NCBI RefSeq assembly: GCF_032854445.1
Contig: NW_027018188.1
Location: forward strand, 1 to 62,024
Origin: Liolophura sinensis
Taxonomy: Eukaryota > Mollusca > Polyplacophora > Chitonida > Chitonidae
Length of the DNA: 62,024 nt
Direction of reading: 5' to 3'
Below, in pieces: positions 51,054 through 62,024 of this stretch. The translations under genes and the position numbers were made by a program. The notes below the pieces were generated by a model. That model ran no database searches and was not told where the DNA came from. It saw only the letters and a program-made list of their open reading frames with translations. Each line of letters begins with the position of its first letter. Position 1 is the stretch's first letter.

Positions 51054-53205
51054 CCATGGAAACCAGGGAAATTTGCAATTTTTCAACAGCTGCCGATGCC
51101 TGGCTAAATTCCGCATCTTTTGGCACCTTATAAAAGTGGGTCTGTTGTCAGTTGTACTTTTTACAGCAGACTGTATCAAGTACCTTGTGATTTTTATGTA
51201 CAAAAGGTGTGGTTTTTCTATACGTAAATAAAGACATTGAGATTGTCTTGGACTTAGAAGGAAGACAATTGCTGGGTGAGTTAAATGCGCTTAGCCCAAA
51301 GATTTCAGGTCTTCTGGGCTACCGAAGGGCACATAACTTATAGTCAAAAGTTGAATATAGTAATGACCAGTCGCGATTGTACAGAGTACAGTGTAGCCGA
51401 TTTCAATTAACAAAAAGACCAGGTAAAAATGCAAAAGTGGAAAAACTGTTCCAGTGCTGCTGGTAAGAGGCTAATCCGACGTATTTTGTGACGAGAATTT
51501 GAATGGTGCAATCCGCGTTGCTCTCTGACCAATACTTTTGGCTGTAGCGACAACTGAATGATCATTTATGTAATAATCACGTGCGTAGCAACGGCTCTTA
51601 CTCCATGGAAACCAGGGAAATTTGCAATTTTTCAACAGCTGCCGATGCCTGGCTCAATTCCGCATCTTTTGGCACCTTACTGAAGTGGGTCAGTGTTCAG
51701 TTGTACTTTTTACAGCAGACTGTATCAAGTACCTTGTGTTTTCATGTACAAATGGTGTGGTTTTTCTACACGTAGATAAAGACATTCAGATTGTCTTCGA
51801 CTTAGAAGTAAGGCAATTGCTGGGTGAGTTAAATGGGCTTAGCCCAAAGATTTCAGGTCTTCTGGGCTACCGAAGGGCACATAACTTATAGTCAAAAGTT
51901 GAATATAGTAATGACCAGTCGCGATTGTACAGAGTACAGTGTAGCCGATTTCAATTAACAAAAACACCAGGCAAAAATGCAAAAGTGGAAAAACTGTTCC
52001 AGTGCTACTAGTAAGAGGCTAATCCGACGTATCTTGTGACGAGAAATCGAATGGTGCAATCCGCGTTGCTCTCCGACCAATACTTTTGGCTGTAGCGACA
52101 ATTGAATGATCATTTATGTCATAATCACGTGCGTAGCAACGGCTCTTACTCCATGGAAACCAGAAAAATTTGCAATTTTTCAACAGCTGCCGATGCCTGG
52201 CTCAATTCCGCATCTTTTGGCACCTTACTGAAGTGGGTCTGTGTTTAGTTGTACTTTTTACAGCACAAATGGTGTGGTTTTTCTACACGTAAATAAAGAC
52301 ATTGAGATTGTCTTCGACTTAGAAGTAAGGCAATTGCTGGGTGAGTTAAATGGGCTTAGCCCAAAGATTTGACGTCTTCTGGGCTACCGACATATAGTCA
52401 AAAGTTGAATATAGTAATGACCAGTCGCGAAGGTACATAGTACAGTGTAGCCGATTTCAATTAACAAAAAGACCAGGCAAAAATGCAAAAGTCGAAAAAT
52501 TGTTCCAGTGCTGCTGGTAAGAGGCTAATCCGACGTATTTTGTGACGACAAATCGAATGGTGCAAACCGCGTTGCTCTCCGACCAATACTTTTGGCTGTA
52601 GTGACAATTGAATGATCATTGATGTCATAATCACGTGCCCAGCAACGGCTCTTACTCCATGGAAACCAGGGAAATTTGCAATTTTTCAACAGCTGCCGAT
52701 GCCTGGCTAAATTCCGCATCTTTTGGCACCTTATAAGTGTGGGTCTGTTGTCAGTTGTACTTTTTACAGCAGACTGTATCAAGTACCTTGTGATTTTTAT
52801 GTACAAAAGGTGTGGTTTTTCTACACGTAAATAAAGACATTGAGATTGTCTTGGATTTAGAAGTAAGACAATTGCTGGGTGAGTTAAATGCGCTTAGCCC
52901 AAAGATTTCAGGTCTTCTGGGCTACCGAAGGGCACATAACTTATAGTCAAAAGTTGAATATAGTAATGACCAGTCGCGATTGTACAGAGTACAGTGTAGC
53001 CGATTTCAATTAACAAAAAGACCAGGTAAAAATGCAAAAGTGGAAAAACTGTTCCAGTGCTGCTAGTAAGAGGCTAATCCGACGTATTTTGTGACGAGAA
53101 TTTGAATGGTGCAATCCGCGTTGCTCTCTGACCAATACTTTTGGCTGTAGCGACAACTGAATGATCATTGATGTCATAATTACGTGCGTAGCAACGGCTC
53201 TTACT
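51054..53205. repeat. Four-unit segment duplicated at exactly 3,799-3,800 bp, copy 1
   Basis: Landmarks 51054, 51603, 52151 and 52657 map to 54853, 55403, 55951 and 56457. Shared rare variants include GAATGCTGCAAACC, AATGGTCATTG, CTATACGTAAATAAAG, GTGTTTTCATG (one T short) and CGCGAAGG. Divergence is only a handful of bases over 2.15 kb, the closest pairing I found, so this is probably the youngest duplication in the window. Confidence 0.85.
52151..52656. repeat. Short unit F2
   Basis: 506 bp, both deletions, CGCGAAGGTACATAG. Partner of 55951 at exactly 3,800 bp. Confidence 0.9.
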
Positions 53206-53754
53206 CCATGGAAACCAGGGAAATTTGCAATTTTTCCACAGCTGCCGATGCCTGGCTCAATTCCGCATCTTTTGGCACCTTACTGAAGTGGGTCAGTGTT
53301 CAGTTGTACTTTTTACAGCAGACTGTATCAAGTACCTTGTGTTTTTCACGTACAAATGGTGTGGTTTTTCTACACGTAGATAAAGACATTGAGATTGTCT
53401 TCGACTTAGAAGTAAGGCAATTGCTGGGTGAGTTAAATGGGCTTGGCCCAAAGATTTGTCGTCTTCTGGGCTACCAAAGGGCACATAACTTATAGTCAAA
53501 AGTTGAATATAGTAATGACCAGTCGCGATTGTACAGAGTACAGTGTAGCCGATTTCAATTAACAAAAAGACCAGGCAAAAATGCAAAAGTGGAAAAAATG
53601 TTTCAGTGCTGCTGGTAAGAGGCTAATCCGACGTATTTTGTGACGAGAAATCGAATGGTGCAAACCGCGTTGCTCTCCGACCAATACTTTTGGCTGTAGT
53701 GACAATTGAATGATCATTTATGTCATAATCACGTGCGTAGCAACGGCTCTTACT
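52151..53754. repeat. Right-hand three-unit motif, copy 3
   Basis: Units 52151 (506), 52657 (549) and 53206 (549), exactly 1,604 bp. The first two match 55951 and 56457 at exactly 3,800 bp (CGCGAAGGTACATAG and TATAAGTGTGGGTC in both). The third differs in its right half (CGTACAAATGG, TTGTCGTC). Confidence 0.78.
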
Positions 53755-54852
53755 CCATGGAAACCAGGGAAATTTGCAATTTTTCAACAGCTGCCGATGC
53801 CTGGCCCAATTCCGCATCTTTTGGCACCTTATAAATGTGGTTCAGTGTTTAGTTGTACTTTTTACAGCAGACTGTATCAAGTACCTTGTGTTTTTCACGT
53901 ACAAATGGTGTGGTTTTTCTACACGTAGATAAAGACATTGAGATTGTCTTGGACTTAGAAATAAGGCAATTGCTGGGTGAGTTAAATGGGCTTGGCCCAA
54001 AGATTTCAGGTCTTCTGGGCTACCGAAGGGCACATAACTTATAGTCAAAAGTTGAATATAGTAATGACCAGTCGCGATTGTACAGAGTACAGTGTAGCCG
54101 GTTTCAATTAACAAAAAGACCAGGCAAAACTGCAAAAGTGGAAAAACTGTTCCAGTGCTACTAGTAAGAGGCTAATCCGACGTATTTTGTGACGAGAAAT
54201 CGAATGGTGCAATCCGCGTTGCTCTCCGACCAATACTTTTGGCTGTAGCCACAATTGAATGATCATTGATGTCATAATTACGTGCGTAGCAACGGCTCTT
54301 ACTCCATGGAAACCAGGGATATTTGCAATTTTTCAACAGCTGCCGATGCCTGGCCCAATTCCGCATCTTTTGGCACCTTATTCATGTGGGTCTGTTGTCA
54401 GTTGTACTTTTTACAGCAGACTGTATCAAGTACCTTGTGATTTTTATGTACAAAATGTGTGGTTTTTCTACACGTAAATAAAGACATTGAGATTGTCTTG
54501 CACTTAGAAGTAACACAATTGCTGGGTGAGTTAAATGGGTTTAGCCCAAAGATTTGACGTCTTCTGTGCTACCGAAGGGCACATAACTTATAGTCAAAAG
54601 TTGAATATAGTAATGACCAGTCGCGATTGTACAGAGTACAGTGTAGCCGATTTCAATTAACAAAAAGACCAGGTAAAAATGCAAAAGTGGAGAAACTGTT
54701 CCAGTGCTGCTGGTAAGAGGCTAATCCGACGTATTTTGTGACGAGAAATCGAATGCTGCAAACCGCGTTGCTCTCCGACCAATACTTTTGGCTGTAGTGA
54801 CAATTGAATGGTCATTGATGTCATAATCACGTGCCCAGCAACGGCTCTTACT

Positions 54853-57005
54853 CCATGGAAACCAGGGAAATTTGCAATTTTTCAACAGCTGCCGATGCCT
54901 GGCTAAATTCCGCATCTTTTGGCACCTTATAAATGTGGGTCTGTTGTCAGTTGTACTTTTTACAGCAGACTGTATCAAGTATCCTTGTGATTTTTATGTA
55001 CAAAAGGTGTGGTTTTTCTATACGTAAATAAAGACATTGAGATTGTCTTGGACTTAGAAGGAAGACAATTGCTGGGTGAGTTAAATGCGCTTAGCCCAAA
55101 GATTTCAGGTCTTCTGGGCTACCGAAGGGCACATAACTTATAGTCAAAAGTTGAATATAGTAATGACCAGTCGCGATTGTACAGAGTACAGTGTAGCCGA
55201 TTTCAATTAACAAAAAGACCAGGTAAAAATGCAAAAGTGGAAAAACTGTTCCAGTGCTGCTGGTAAGAGGCTAATCCGACGTATTTTGTGACGAGAATTT
55301 GAATGGTGCAATCCGCGTTGCTCTCTGACCAATACTTTTGGCTGTAGCGACAACTGAATGATCATTTATGTCATAATCACGTGCGTAGCAACGGCTCTTA
55401 CTCCATGGAAACCAGGGAAATTTGCAATTTTTCAACAGCTGCCGATGCCTGGCTCAATTCCGCATCTTTTGGCACCTTACTGAAGTGGGTCAGTGTTCAG
55501 TTGTACTTTTTACAGCAGACTGTATCAAGTACCTTGTGTTTTCATGTACAAATGGTGTGGTTTTTCTACACGTAGATAAAGACATTCAGATTGTCTTCGA
55601 CTTAGAAGTAAGGCAATTGCTGGGTGAGTTAAATGGGCTTAGCCCAAAGATTTCAGGTCTTCTGGGCTACCGAAGGGCACATAACTTATAGTCAAAAGTT
55701 GAATATAGTAATGACCAGTCGCGATTGTACAGAGTACAGTGTAGCCGATTTCAATTAACAAAAACACCAGGCAAAAATGCAAAAGTGGAAAAACTGTTCC
55801 AGTGCTACTAGTAAGAGGCTAATCCGACGTATTTTGTGACGAGAAATCGAATGGTGCAATCCGCGTTGCTCTCCGACCAATACTTTTGGCTGTAGCGACA
55901 ATTGAATGATCATTTATGTCATAATCACGTGTGTAGCAACGGCTCTTACTCCATGGAAACCAGAAAAATTTGCAATTTTTCAACAGCTGCCGATGCCTGG
56001 CTCAATTCCGCATCTTTTGGCACCTTACTGAAGTGGGTCTGTGTTTAGTTGTACTTTTTACAGCACAAATGGTGTGGTTTTTCTACACGTAAATAAAGAC
56101 ATTGAGATTGTCTTCGACTTAGAAGTAAGGCAATTGCTGGGTGAGTTAAATGGGCTTAGCCCAAAGATTTGACGTCTTCTGGGCTACCGACATATAGTCA
56201 AAAGTTGAATATAGTAATGACCAGTCGCGAAGGTACATAGTACAGTGTAGCCGATTTCAATTAACAAAAAGACCAGGCAAAAATGCAAAAGTCGAAAAAT
56301 TGTTCCAGTGCTGCTGGTAAGAGGCTAATCCGACGTATTTTGTGACGACAAATCGAATGGTGCAAACCGCGTTGCTCTCCGACCAATACTTTTGGCTGTA
56401 GTGACAATTGAATGATCATTGATGTCATAATCACGTGCCCAGCAACGGCTCTTACTCCATGGAAACCAGGGAAATTTGCAATTTTTCAACAGCTGCCGAT
56501 GCCTGGCTAAATTCCGCATCTTTTGGCACCTTATAAGTGTGGGTCTGTTGTCAGTTGTACTTTTTACAGCAGACTGTATCAAGTACCTTGTGATTTTTAT
56601 GTACAAAAGGTGTGGTTTTTCTACACGTTAATAAAGACATTGAGATTGTCTTGGATTTAGAAGTAAGACAATTGCTGGGTGAGTTAAATGCGCTTAGCCC
56701 AAAGATTTCAGGTCTTCTGGGCTACCGAAGGGCACATAACTTATAGTCAAAAGTTGAATATAGTAATGACCAGTCGCGATTGTACAGAGTACAGTGTAGC
56801 CGATTTCAATTAACAAAAAGACCAGGTAAAAATGCAAAAGTGGAAAAACTGTTCCAGTGCTGCTAGTAAGAGGCTAATCCGACGTATTTTGTGACGAGAA
56901 TTTGAATGGTGCAATCCGCGTTGCTCTCTGACCAATACTTTTGGCTGTAGCGACAATTGAATGATCATTTATGTCATAATCACGTGCGTAGCCACGGCTC
57001 TTACT
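54853..57005. repeat. Four-unit segment duplicated at exactly 3,799-3,800 bp, copy 2
   Basis: Partner of 51054-53205. Small differences include TATCAAGTATCC near 54981 and CGTTAATAAAG near 56630. Downstream (57006) the match switches to the 46.7-48.9 kb series. Confidence 0.85.
55951..56456. repeat. Short unit F2
   Basis: 506 bp, both deletions, CGCGAAGGTACATAG. Last short unit in the window. Confidence 0.9.
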
Positions 57006-57554
57006 CCATGGAAACCAGGGAAATTTGCAATTTTTCAACAGCTGCCGATGCCTGGCTCAATTCCGCATCTTTTGGCACCTTACTGAAGTGGGTCAGTGTT
57101 CAGTTGTACTTTTTACAGCAGACTGTATCAAGTACCTTGAGTTTTTCATGTACAAATGGTGTGGTTTTTCTACACGTAGATAAAGACATTGAGATTGTCT
57201 TCGACTTAGAAGTAAGGCAATTGCTGGGTGAGTTAAATGGGCTTAGCCCAAAGATTTCAGGTCTTCTGGGCTACCGAAGGGCACATAACTTATAGTCAAA
57301 AGTTGAATATAGTAATGACCAGTCGCGATTGTACAGAGTACAGTGTAGCCGATTTCAATTAACAAAAAGACCAGGTAAAAATGCAAAAGTGGAAAAACTG
57401 TTCCAGTGCTGCTGGTAAGACGCTAATCCGACGTATTTTGTGACGAGAAATCGAATGGTGCAAACCGCGTTGCTCTCCGACCAATACTTTTGGCTGTAGT
57501 GACAATTGAATGATCATTTATGTCATAATCACGTGCCCAGCAACGGCTCTTACT
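55951..57554. repeat. Right-hand three-unit motif, copy 4
   Basis: Units 55951 (506), 56457 (549) and 57006 (549), exactly 1,604 bp. The first two pair with 52151-53205; the third pairs with 50505 (GTAGCCACGG, CCTTGAGTTTTTC). The E-box of the first unit is followed by TGTAGC instead of CGTAGC. Confidence 0.78.
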
Positions 57555-59201
57555 CCATGGAAACCAGGGATACTTGCAATTTTTCAACAGCTGCCGATGC
57601 CTGGCCCAATTCGACATCTTTTGGCACCTTATAAATGTGGGTCAGTGTTCAGTTGTACTTTTTACAGCAGACTGTATCAAGTACCTTGTAATTTTTATGT
57701 ACAAATGGTATGGTTTTTCTACACGTAGATAAAGACATTGAGATTGTCTTCGACTTAGAAGTAAGACAATTGCTGGGTGAGTTAAATGGGCTTAGCCCAA
57801 AAATTTGACGTCTTCTGGGCTACCGAAGGGCACATAACTTATAGTCAAAAGTTGAATATAGTAATGACCACTCGCGATTGTACAGAGTACAGTGTAGCCG
57901 ATTTCAATTTACAAAAAGACCAGGTAAAAATGCAAAAGTGGAAAAACTGTTCCAGTGCTGCTGGTAAGACGCTAATCCGACGTATTTTGTGACGAGAAAT
58001 CGAATGGTGCAAACCACGTTGCCCTCCGACCAATACTTTTGGCTGTAGTGACAATTGAATGATCATTTATGTCATAATCACGTGCCCAGCAACGTCTCTT
58101 ACTCCATGGAAAGCAGGGATATTTGCAATTTTTTAACAGTTGCCGATGCCTGGCCCAATTCCGCATCTTTTGGCACCTGATAAATGTGGGTCAGTGTTTA
58201 GTTGTACTTTTTACAGCAGACTGTATCAAGTACCTTGTGTTTTTTATGTACAAATGGTCTGGTTTTTCTACACGTAGATAAAGACATTGAGACTGTTTTG
58301 GACTTAGAAGTAAGACAATTGCTGGGTGAGTTAAATGGGCTTAGCCCAAAGATTTCAGGTCTTCTGGGCTACCGAAGGGCACATAACTTATAGTCAAAAG
58401 TTGAATATAGTAATGACCAGTCGCGATTGTACAGAGTACAGTGTAGCCGATTTCAATTAACAAAAAGACCAGGTAAAAATGCAAAAGTGGAAAAACTGTT
58501 CCAGTGCTGCTGGTAAGAGGCTAATCCGACGTATTTTGTGACGAGAAATTGAATGGTGCAATCCGCGTTGCTCTCCGACCAATACTTTTGGCTGTAGCGA
58601 CAATTGAATGACCATTGATGTCATAATCACGTTCGTAGCAACGGCTCTTACTCCATGGAAACCAGGGAAATTTGCAATTTTTCAACAGCTGCCGATGCCT
58701 GGCTAAATTCCGCATCTTTTGGCACCTTACTGAAGTGGGTCAGTGTTCAGTTGTACTTTTTACAGCAGACTGTATCAAGTACCTTGTGTTTTTCATGTAC
58801 AAATGGTGTGGTTTTTCTACACGTAGATAAAGACATTGAGATTGTCTTCGACTTAGAAGTAAGGCACTTGCTGGATGAGTTAAATGGGCTTAGCCCAAAG
58901 ATTTCAGGTCTTCTGGGCTACCGAAGGGCACATAACTTATAGTCAAAAGTTGAATATAGTAATGACCAGTTGCGATTGTACAGAGTACAGTGTAGTCGAT
59001 TTCAATTAACAAAAAGACCAGGTAAAAATGCAAAAGTGGAAAAACTGTTCCAGTGCTGCTGGTAAGAGGCTAATCCGACGTATTTTGTGACGAGAAATCG
59101 AATGGTGCAAACCGCGTTGCTCTCCGACCAATACTTTTGGCTGTAGTGACAATTGAATGATCATTGATATCATAATCACGTGCCCAGCAACGGCTCTTAC
59201 T
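57006..59201. repeat. Four-unit series, copy 2
   Basis: Partner of 46705-48900. All four intervals are exactly 549 bp. The first three units recur a third time at 59751-61403. Confidence 0.82.
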
Positions 59202-59750
59202 CCATGGAAACCAGGGAAATTTGCAATTTTTCAACAGCTGCCGATGCCTGGCTAAATTCCGCATCTTTTGGCACCTTATAAATGTGGGTCTGTTGTCAGT
59301 TGTACTTTTTACAGCAGACTGTATCAAGTACCTTGTGATTTTTATGTACAAAAGGTGTGGTTTTTCTACACGTAAATAAAGACATTGAGATTGTCTTGGA
59401 CTTAGAAGGAAGACAATTGCTGGGTGAGTTAAATGCGCTTAGCCCAAAGATTTCAGGTCTTCTGGGCTACCGAAGGGCACATAACTTATAGTCAAAAGTT
59501 GAATATAGTAATGACCAGTCGCGATTGTACAGAGTACAGTGTAGCCGATTTCAATTAACAAAAAGACCAGGTAAAAATGCAAAAGTGGAAAAACTGTTCC
59601 AGTGCTGCTAGTAAGAGGCTAATCCGACGTATTTTGTGACGAGAATTTGAATGGTGCAATCCGCGTTGCTCTCTGACCAATACTTTTGGCTGTAGCGACA
59701 ATTGAATGATCATTTATGTCATAATCACGTGCGTAGCCACGGCTCTTACT

Positions 59751-61403
59751 CCATGGAAAGCAGGGAAATTTGCAATTTTTCAACAGCTGCCGATGCCTGG
59801 CTCAATTCCGCATCTTTTGGCACCTTACTGAAGTGGGTCAGTGTTCAGTTGTACTTTTTACAGCAGACTGTATCAAGTACCTTGAGTTTTTCATGTACAA
59901 ATGGTGTGGTTTTTCTACACGTAGATAAAGACATTGAGATTTGTCTTCGACTTAGAAGTAAGGCAATTGCTGGGTGAGTTAAATGGGCTTAGCCCAAAGA
60001 TTTCAGGTCTTCTGGGCTACCGAAGGGCACATAACTTATAGTCAAAAGTTGAATATAGTAATGACCAGTCGCGATTGTACAGAGTACAGTGTAGCCGATT
60101 TCAATTAACAAAAAGACCAGGTAAAAATGCAAAAGTGGAAAAAACTGTTCCAGTGCTGCTGGTAAGACGCTAATCCGACGTATTTTGTGACGAGAAATCG
60201 AATGGTGCAAACCGCGTTGCTCTCGCGACCAATACTTTTGGCTGTAGTGACAATTGAATGATCATTTATGTCATAATCACGTGCCCAGCAACGGCTCTTA
60301 CTCCATGGAAACCAGGGATACTTGCAATTTTTCAACAGCTGCCGATGCCTGCCCAATTCGATATCTTTTGGCACCTTATAAATGTGGGTCAGTGTTAAGT
60401 TGTACTTTTTACAGCAGACTGTATCAAGTACCTTGTAATTTTTATGTACAAATGCTATGGTTTTTCTACACGTAGATAAAGACATTGAGATTGTCTTGGA
60501 CTTAGAAGTAAGACAATTGCTGGGTGAGTTAAATGGGCTTAGCCCAAAGATTTGACGTCTTCTGGGCTACCGAAGGGCACATAACTTATAGTCAAAAGTT
60601 GAATATAGTAATGACCACTCGCGATTGTACAGAGTACAGTGTAGCCGATTTCAATTTACAAAAAGACCAGGTAAAAATGCAAAACTGGAAAAACTGTTCC
60701 AGTGCTGCTGGTAAGACGCTAATCCGACGTATTTTGTGACGAGAAATCGAATGGTGCAAACCACGTTGCCCTCCGACCAATACTTTTGGCTGTATGTGAC
60801 AATTGAATGATCATTGATGTCATAATCACGGGCCCAGCAACGTCTCTTACTCCATGGAAAGCAGGGATATTTGCAATTTTTTAACAGTTGCCGATGCCTG
60901 GCCCAATTCCGCATCTTTTGGCACCTGATAAATGTGGGTCAGTGTTTAGTTGTACTTTTTACAGCAGACTGTATCAAGTACCTTGTGTTTTTTATGTACA
61001 AAATGGTCTGGTTTTTCTACACGTAGATAAAGACATTGAGACTGTCTTGGACTTAGAAGTAAGACAATTGCTGGGTGAGTTAAATGGGCTTAGCCCAAAG
61101 ATTTCAGGTCTTCTGGGCTACCGAAGGGCACATAACTTATAGTCAAAAGTTGAATATAGTAATGACCAGTCGCAATTGTACAGAGTACAGTGTAGCGCGT
61201 TTCAATTAACAAAAACACCAGGCAAAAATGCAAAAGTGGAAAAACTGTTCCAGTGCAACTAGTAAGAGGCTAATCCGACGTATTTTGTGACGAGAAATTG
61301 AATGGTGCAATCCGCGTTGCTCTCCGACCAATACTTTTGGGCTGTAGCGACAATTGAATGACCATTGATGTCATAATCACGTGCGTAGCAACGGCTTCTT
61401 ACT
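59751..61403. repeat. Four-unit series, copy 3 (first three units)
   Basis: Landmarks 59751, 60303 and 60852 match 57006, 57555 and 58104 at 2,745-2,748 bp (five units). Extra bases occur at several points (CTCTCGCGACC near 60222, TGTATGTGAC near 60791), and the E-box is lost at 60829 (CACGGG). Confidence 0.78.
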
Positions 61404-62024
61404 CCATGGAAACCAGGGAAATTTGCAATTTTTCAACAGCTGCCGATGCCTGGCTAAATTCCGCATCTTTTGGCACCTTATAAATGTGGGTCTGTTGTCA
61501 GTTGTACTTTTTACAGCAGACTGTATCAAGTACCTTGTGATTTTTATGTACAAAAGGTGTGGTTTTTCTATACGTAAATAAAGACATTGAGATTGTCTTG
61601 GACTTAGAAGGAAGACAATTGCTGGGTGAGTTAAATGCGCTTAGCCCAAAGATTTCAGGTCTTCTGGGCTACCGAAGGGCACATAACTTATAGTCAAAAG
61701 TTGAATATAGTAATGACCAGTCGCAATTGTACAGAGTACAGTGTAGCCGGTTTCAATTAACAAAAACACCAGGCAAAAATGCAAAAGTGGAAAAACTGTT
61801 CCAGTGCAACTAGTAAGAGGCTAATCCGACGTATTTTGTGACGAGAAATTGAATGGTGCAATCCGCGTTGCTCTCCGACCAATACTTTTGGCTGTAGCGA
61901 CAATTGAATGACCATTGATGTCATAATCACGTGCGTAGCAACGGCTCTTACTCCATGGAAACCAGGGAAATTTGCAATTTTTCAACAGCTGCCGATGCCT
62001 GGCTAAATTCCGCATCTTTTGGCA

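Larger units (their letters stand above)
1..62024. repeat. Satellite DNA array, 549-bp monomer (whole window)
   Basis: Head-to-tail tandem repeat with no interruption. CCATGG (NcoI) recurs once per unit at, for example, 116, 663, 1207, 1757, 48352, 48901, 49450 and 61953, giving 115 registers and 114 complete units; 41 intervals are exactly 549 bp. All units point the same way; I saw no inverted unit. Units differ by scattered substitutions at recurring diagnostic sites, for example the residue pair after ATTGTCTT (CG, GG, GC or CC), TTTGACGTC versus TTTCAGGTC versus TTTGTCGTC, and the stretch after GGCACCTTA. GC is about 41.5% by hand count. Gene-free arrays of this size are typical of eukaryotic heterochromatin. 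I do not recognise the family. All stretches without a listed sub-feature hold ordinary units of this satellite. Confidence 0.98.

Noticed and set aside
1-62024. CRISPR array
   Set aside because: The repeat unit is 549 bp with no short direct repeat plus unique spacer pattern.
1-62024. Transposable element origin or insertion
   Set aside because: No terminal repeats, target-site duplications, reverse transcriptase or transposase motifs, and no unit interrupted by foreign sequence.
1-62024. tRNA, 5S rRNA or Pol III promoter within the unit
   Set aside because: No GGTTCGANTCC-like B box and no cloverleaf; the hairpins present are too short and have the wrong spacing.
1-62024. rDNA intergenic spacer or telomeric array
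   Set aside because: No rRNA sequence at either end and no short telomeric motif runs; the array fills the window.

Overview
The whole 62,024-base window is one uninterrupted tandem array of a satellite repeat. I found no supported protein-coding gene, RNA gene, transposon, CRISPR array, telomeric repeat or unique sequence, and the array runs off both ends. The full-length unit is 549 bp. Using the once-per-unit CCATGG site as a landmark I placed 115 successive registers (116, 663, 1207 ... 61404, 61953), which bound 114 complete units. Of these, 41 are exactly 549 bp and most others are within a few bases. Sixteen are short units of about 506 bp and eight are intermediate units of about 538 bp. 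GC is about 41.5% (hand count over 48781-49320). A gene-free array of this length points to eukaryotic heterochromatin (pericentromeric, centromeric or subtelomeric). I do not recognise the family and cannot name the organism. CpG is only mildly depleted, which weakly argues against an old, heavily methylated satellite.

Layout. 1-8.3 kb: full-length units only, with variable lengths (544-551), including an alternating pattern of period about 1,097 bp at 2.3-5.5 kb. 8.9-15.4 kb: two copies of a six-unit higher-order repeat (period 3,251-3,252). 16.5-24.0 kb: two copies of a seven-unit repeat (period about 3,750). 24.0-30.5 kb and 30.5-42 kb: a mosaic in which long blocks recur at offsets of about 14,017, 14,060 and 8,096 bp, with a recurring four-unit motif (intermediate, E, short, G). 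42-62 kb: a different variant set, with recurrences at 3,800, 2,745 and 10,301 bp. Between 47.8 and 59.75 kb nearly every unit is exactly 549 or 506 bp.

Each full unit carries a strong 30-bp dyad (arms GTACTT/AAGTAC outside TACAG/CTGTA), a second pair of mutually exclusive hairpins around TGGGC-GCCCA, and a block with the palindrome AATGATCATT about 10 bp before ATCACGTG. The short units carry two linked deletions, 32 bp and 11 bp. The 32-bp deletion starts in the loop of the dyad and removes its right arm. Several units are visible recombinants, the clearest being an inserted or converted tract at 35.4-36.1 kb. Open reading frames recur only because the unit recurs: they lie on both strands, overlap in several frames, and are opened and closed by variant sites and indels, so I annotate none as genes.
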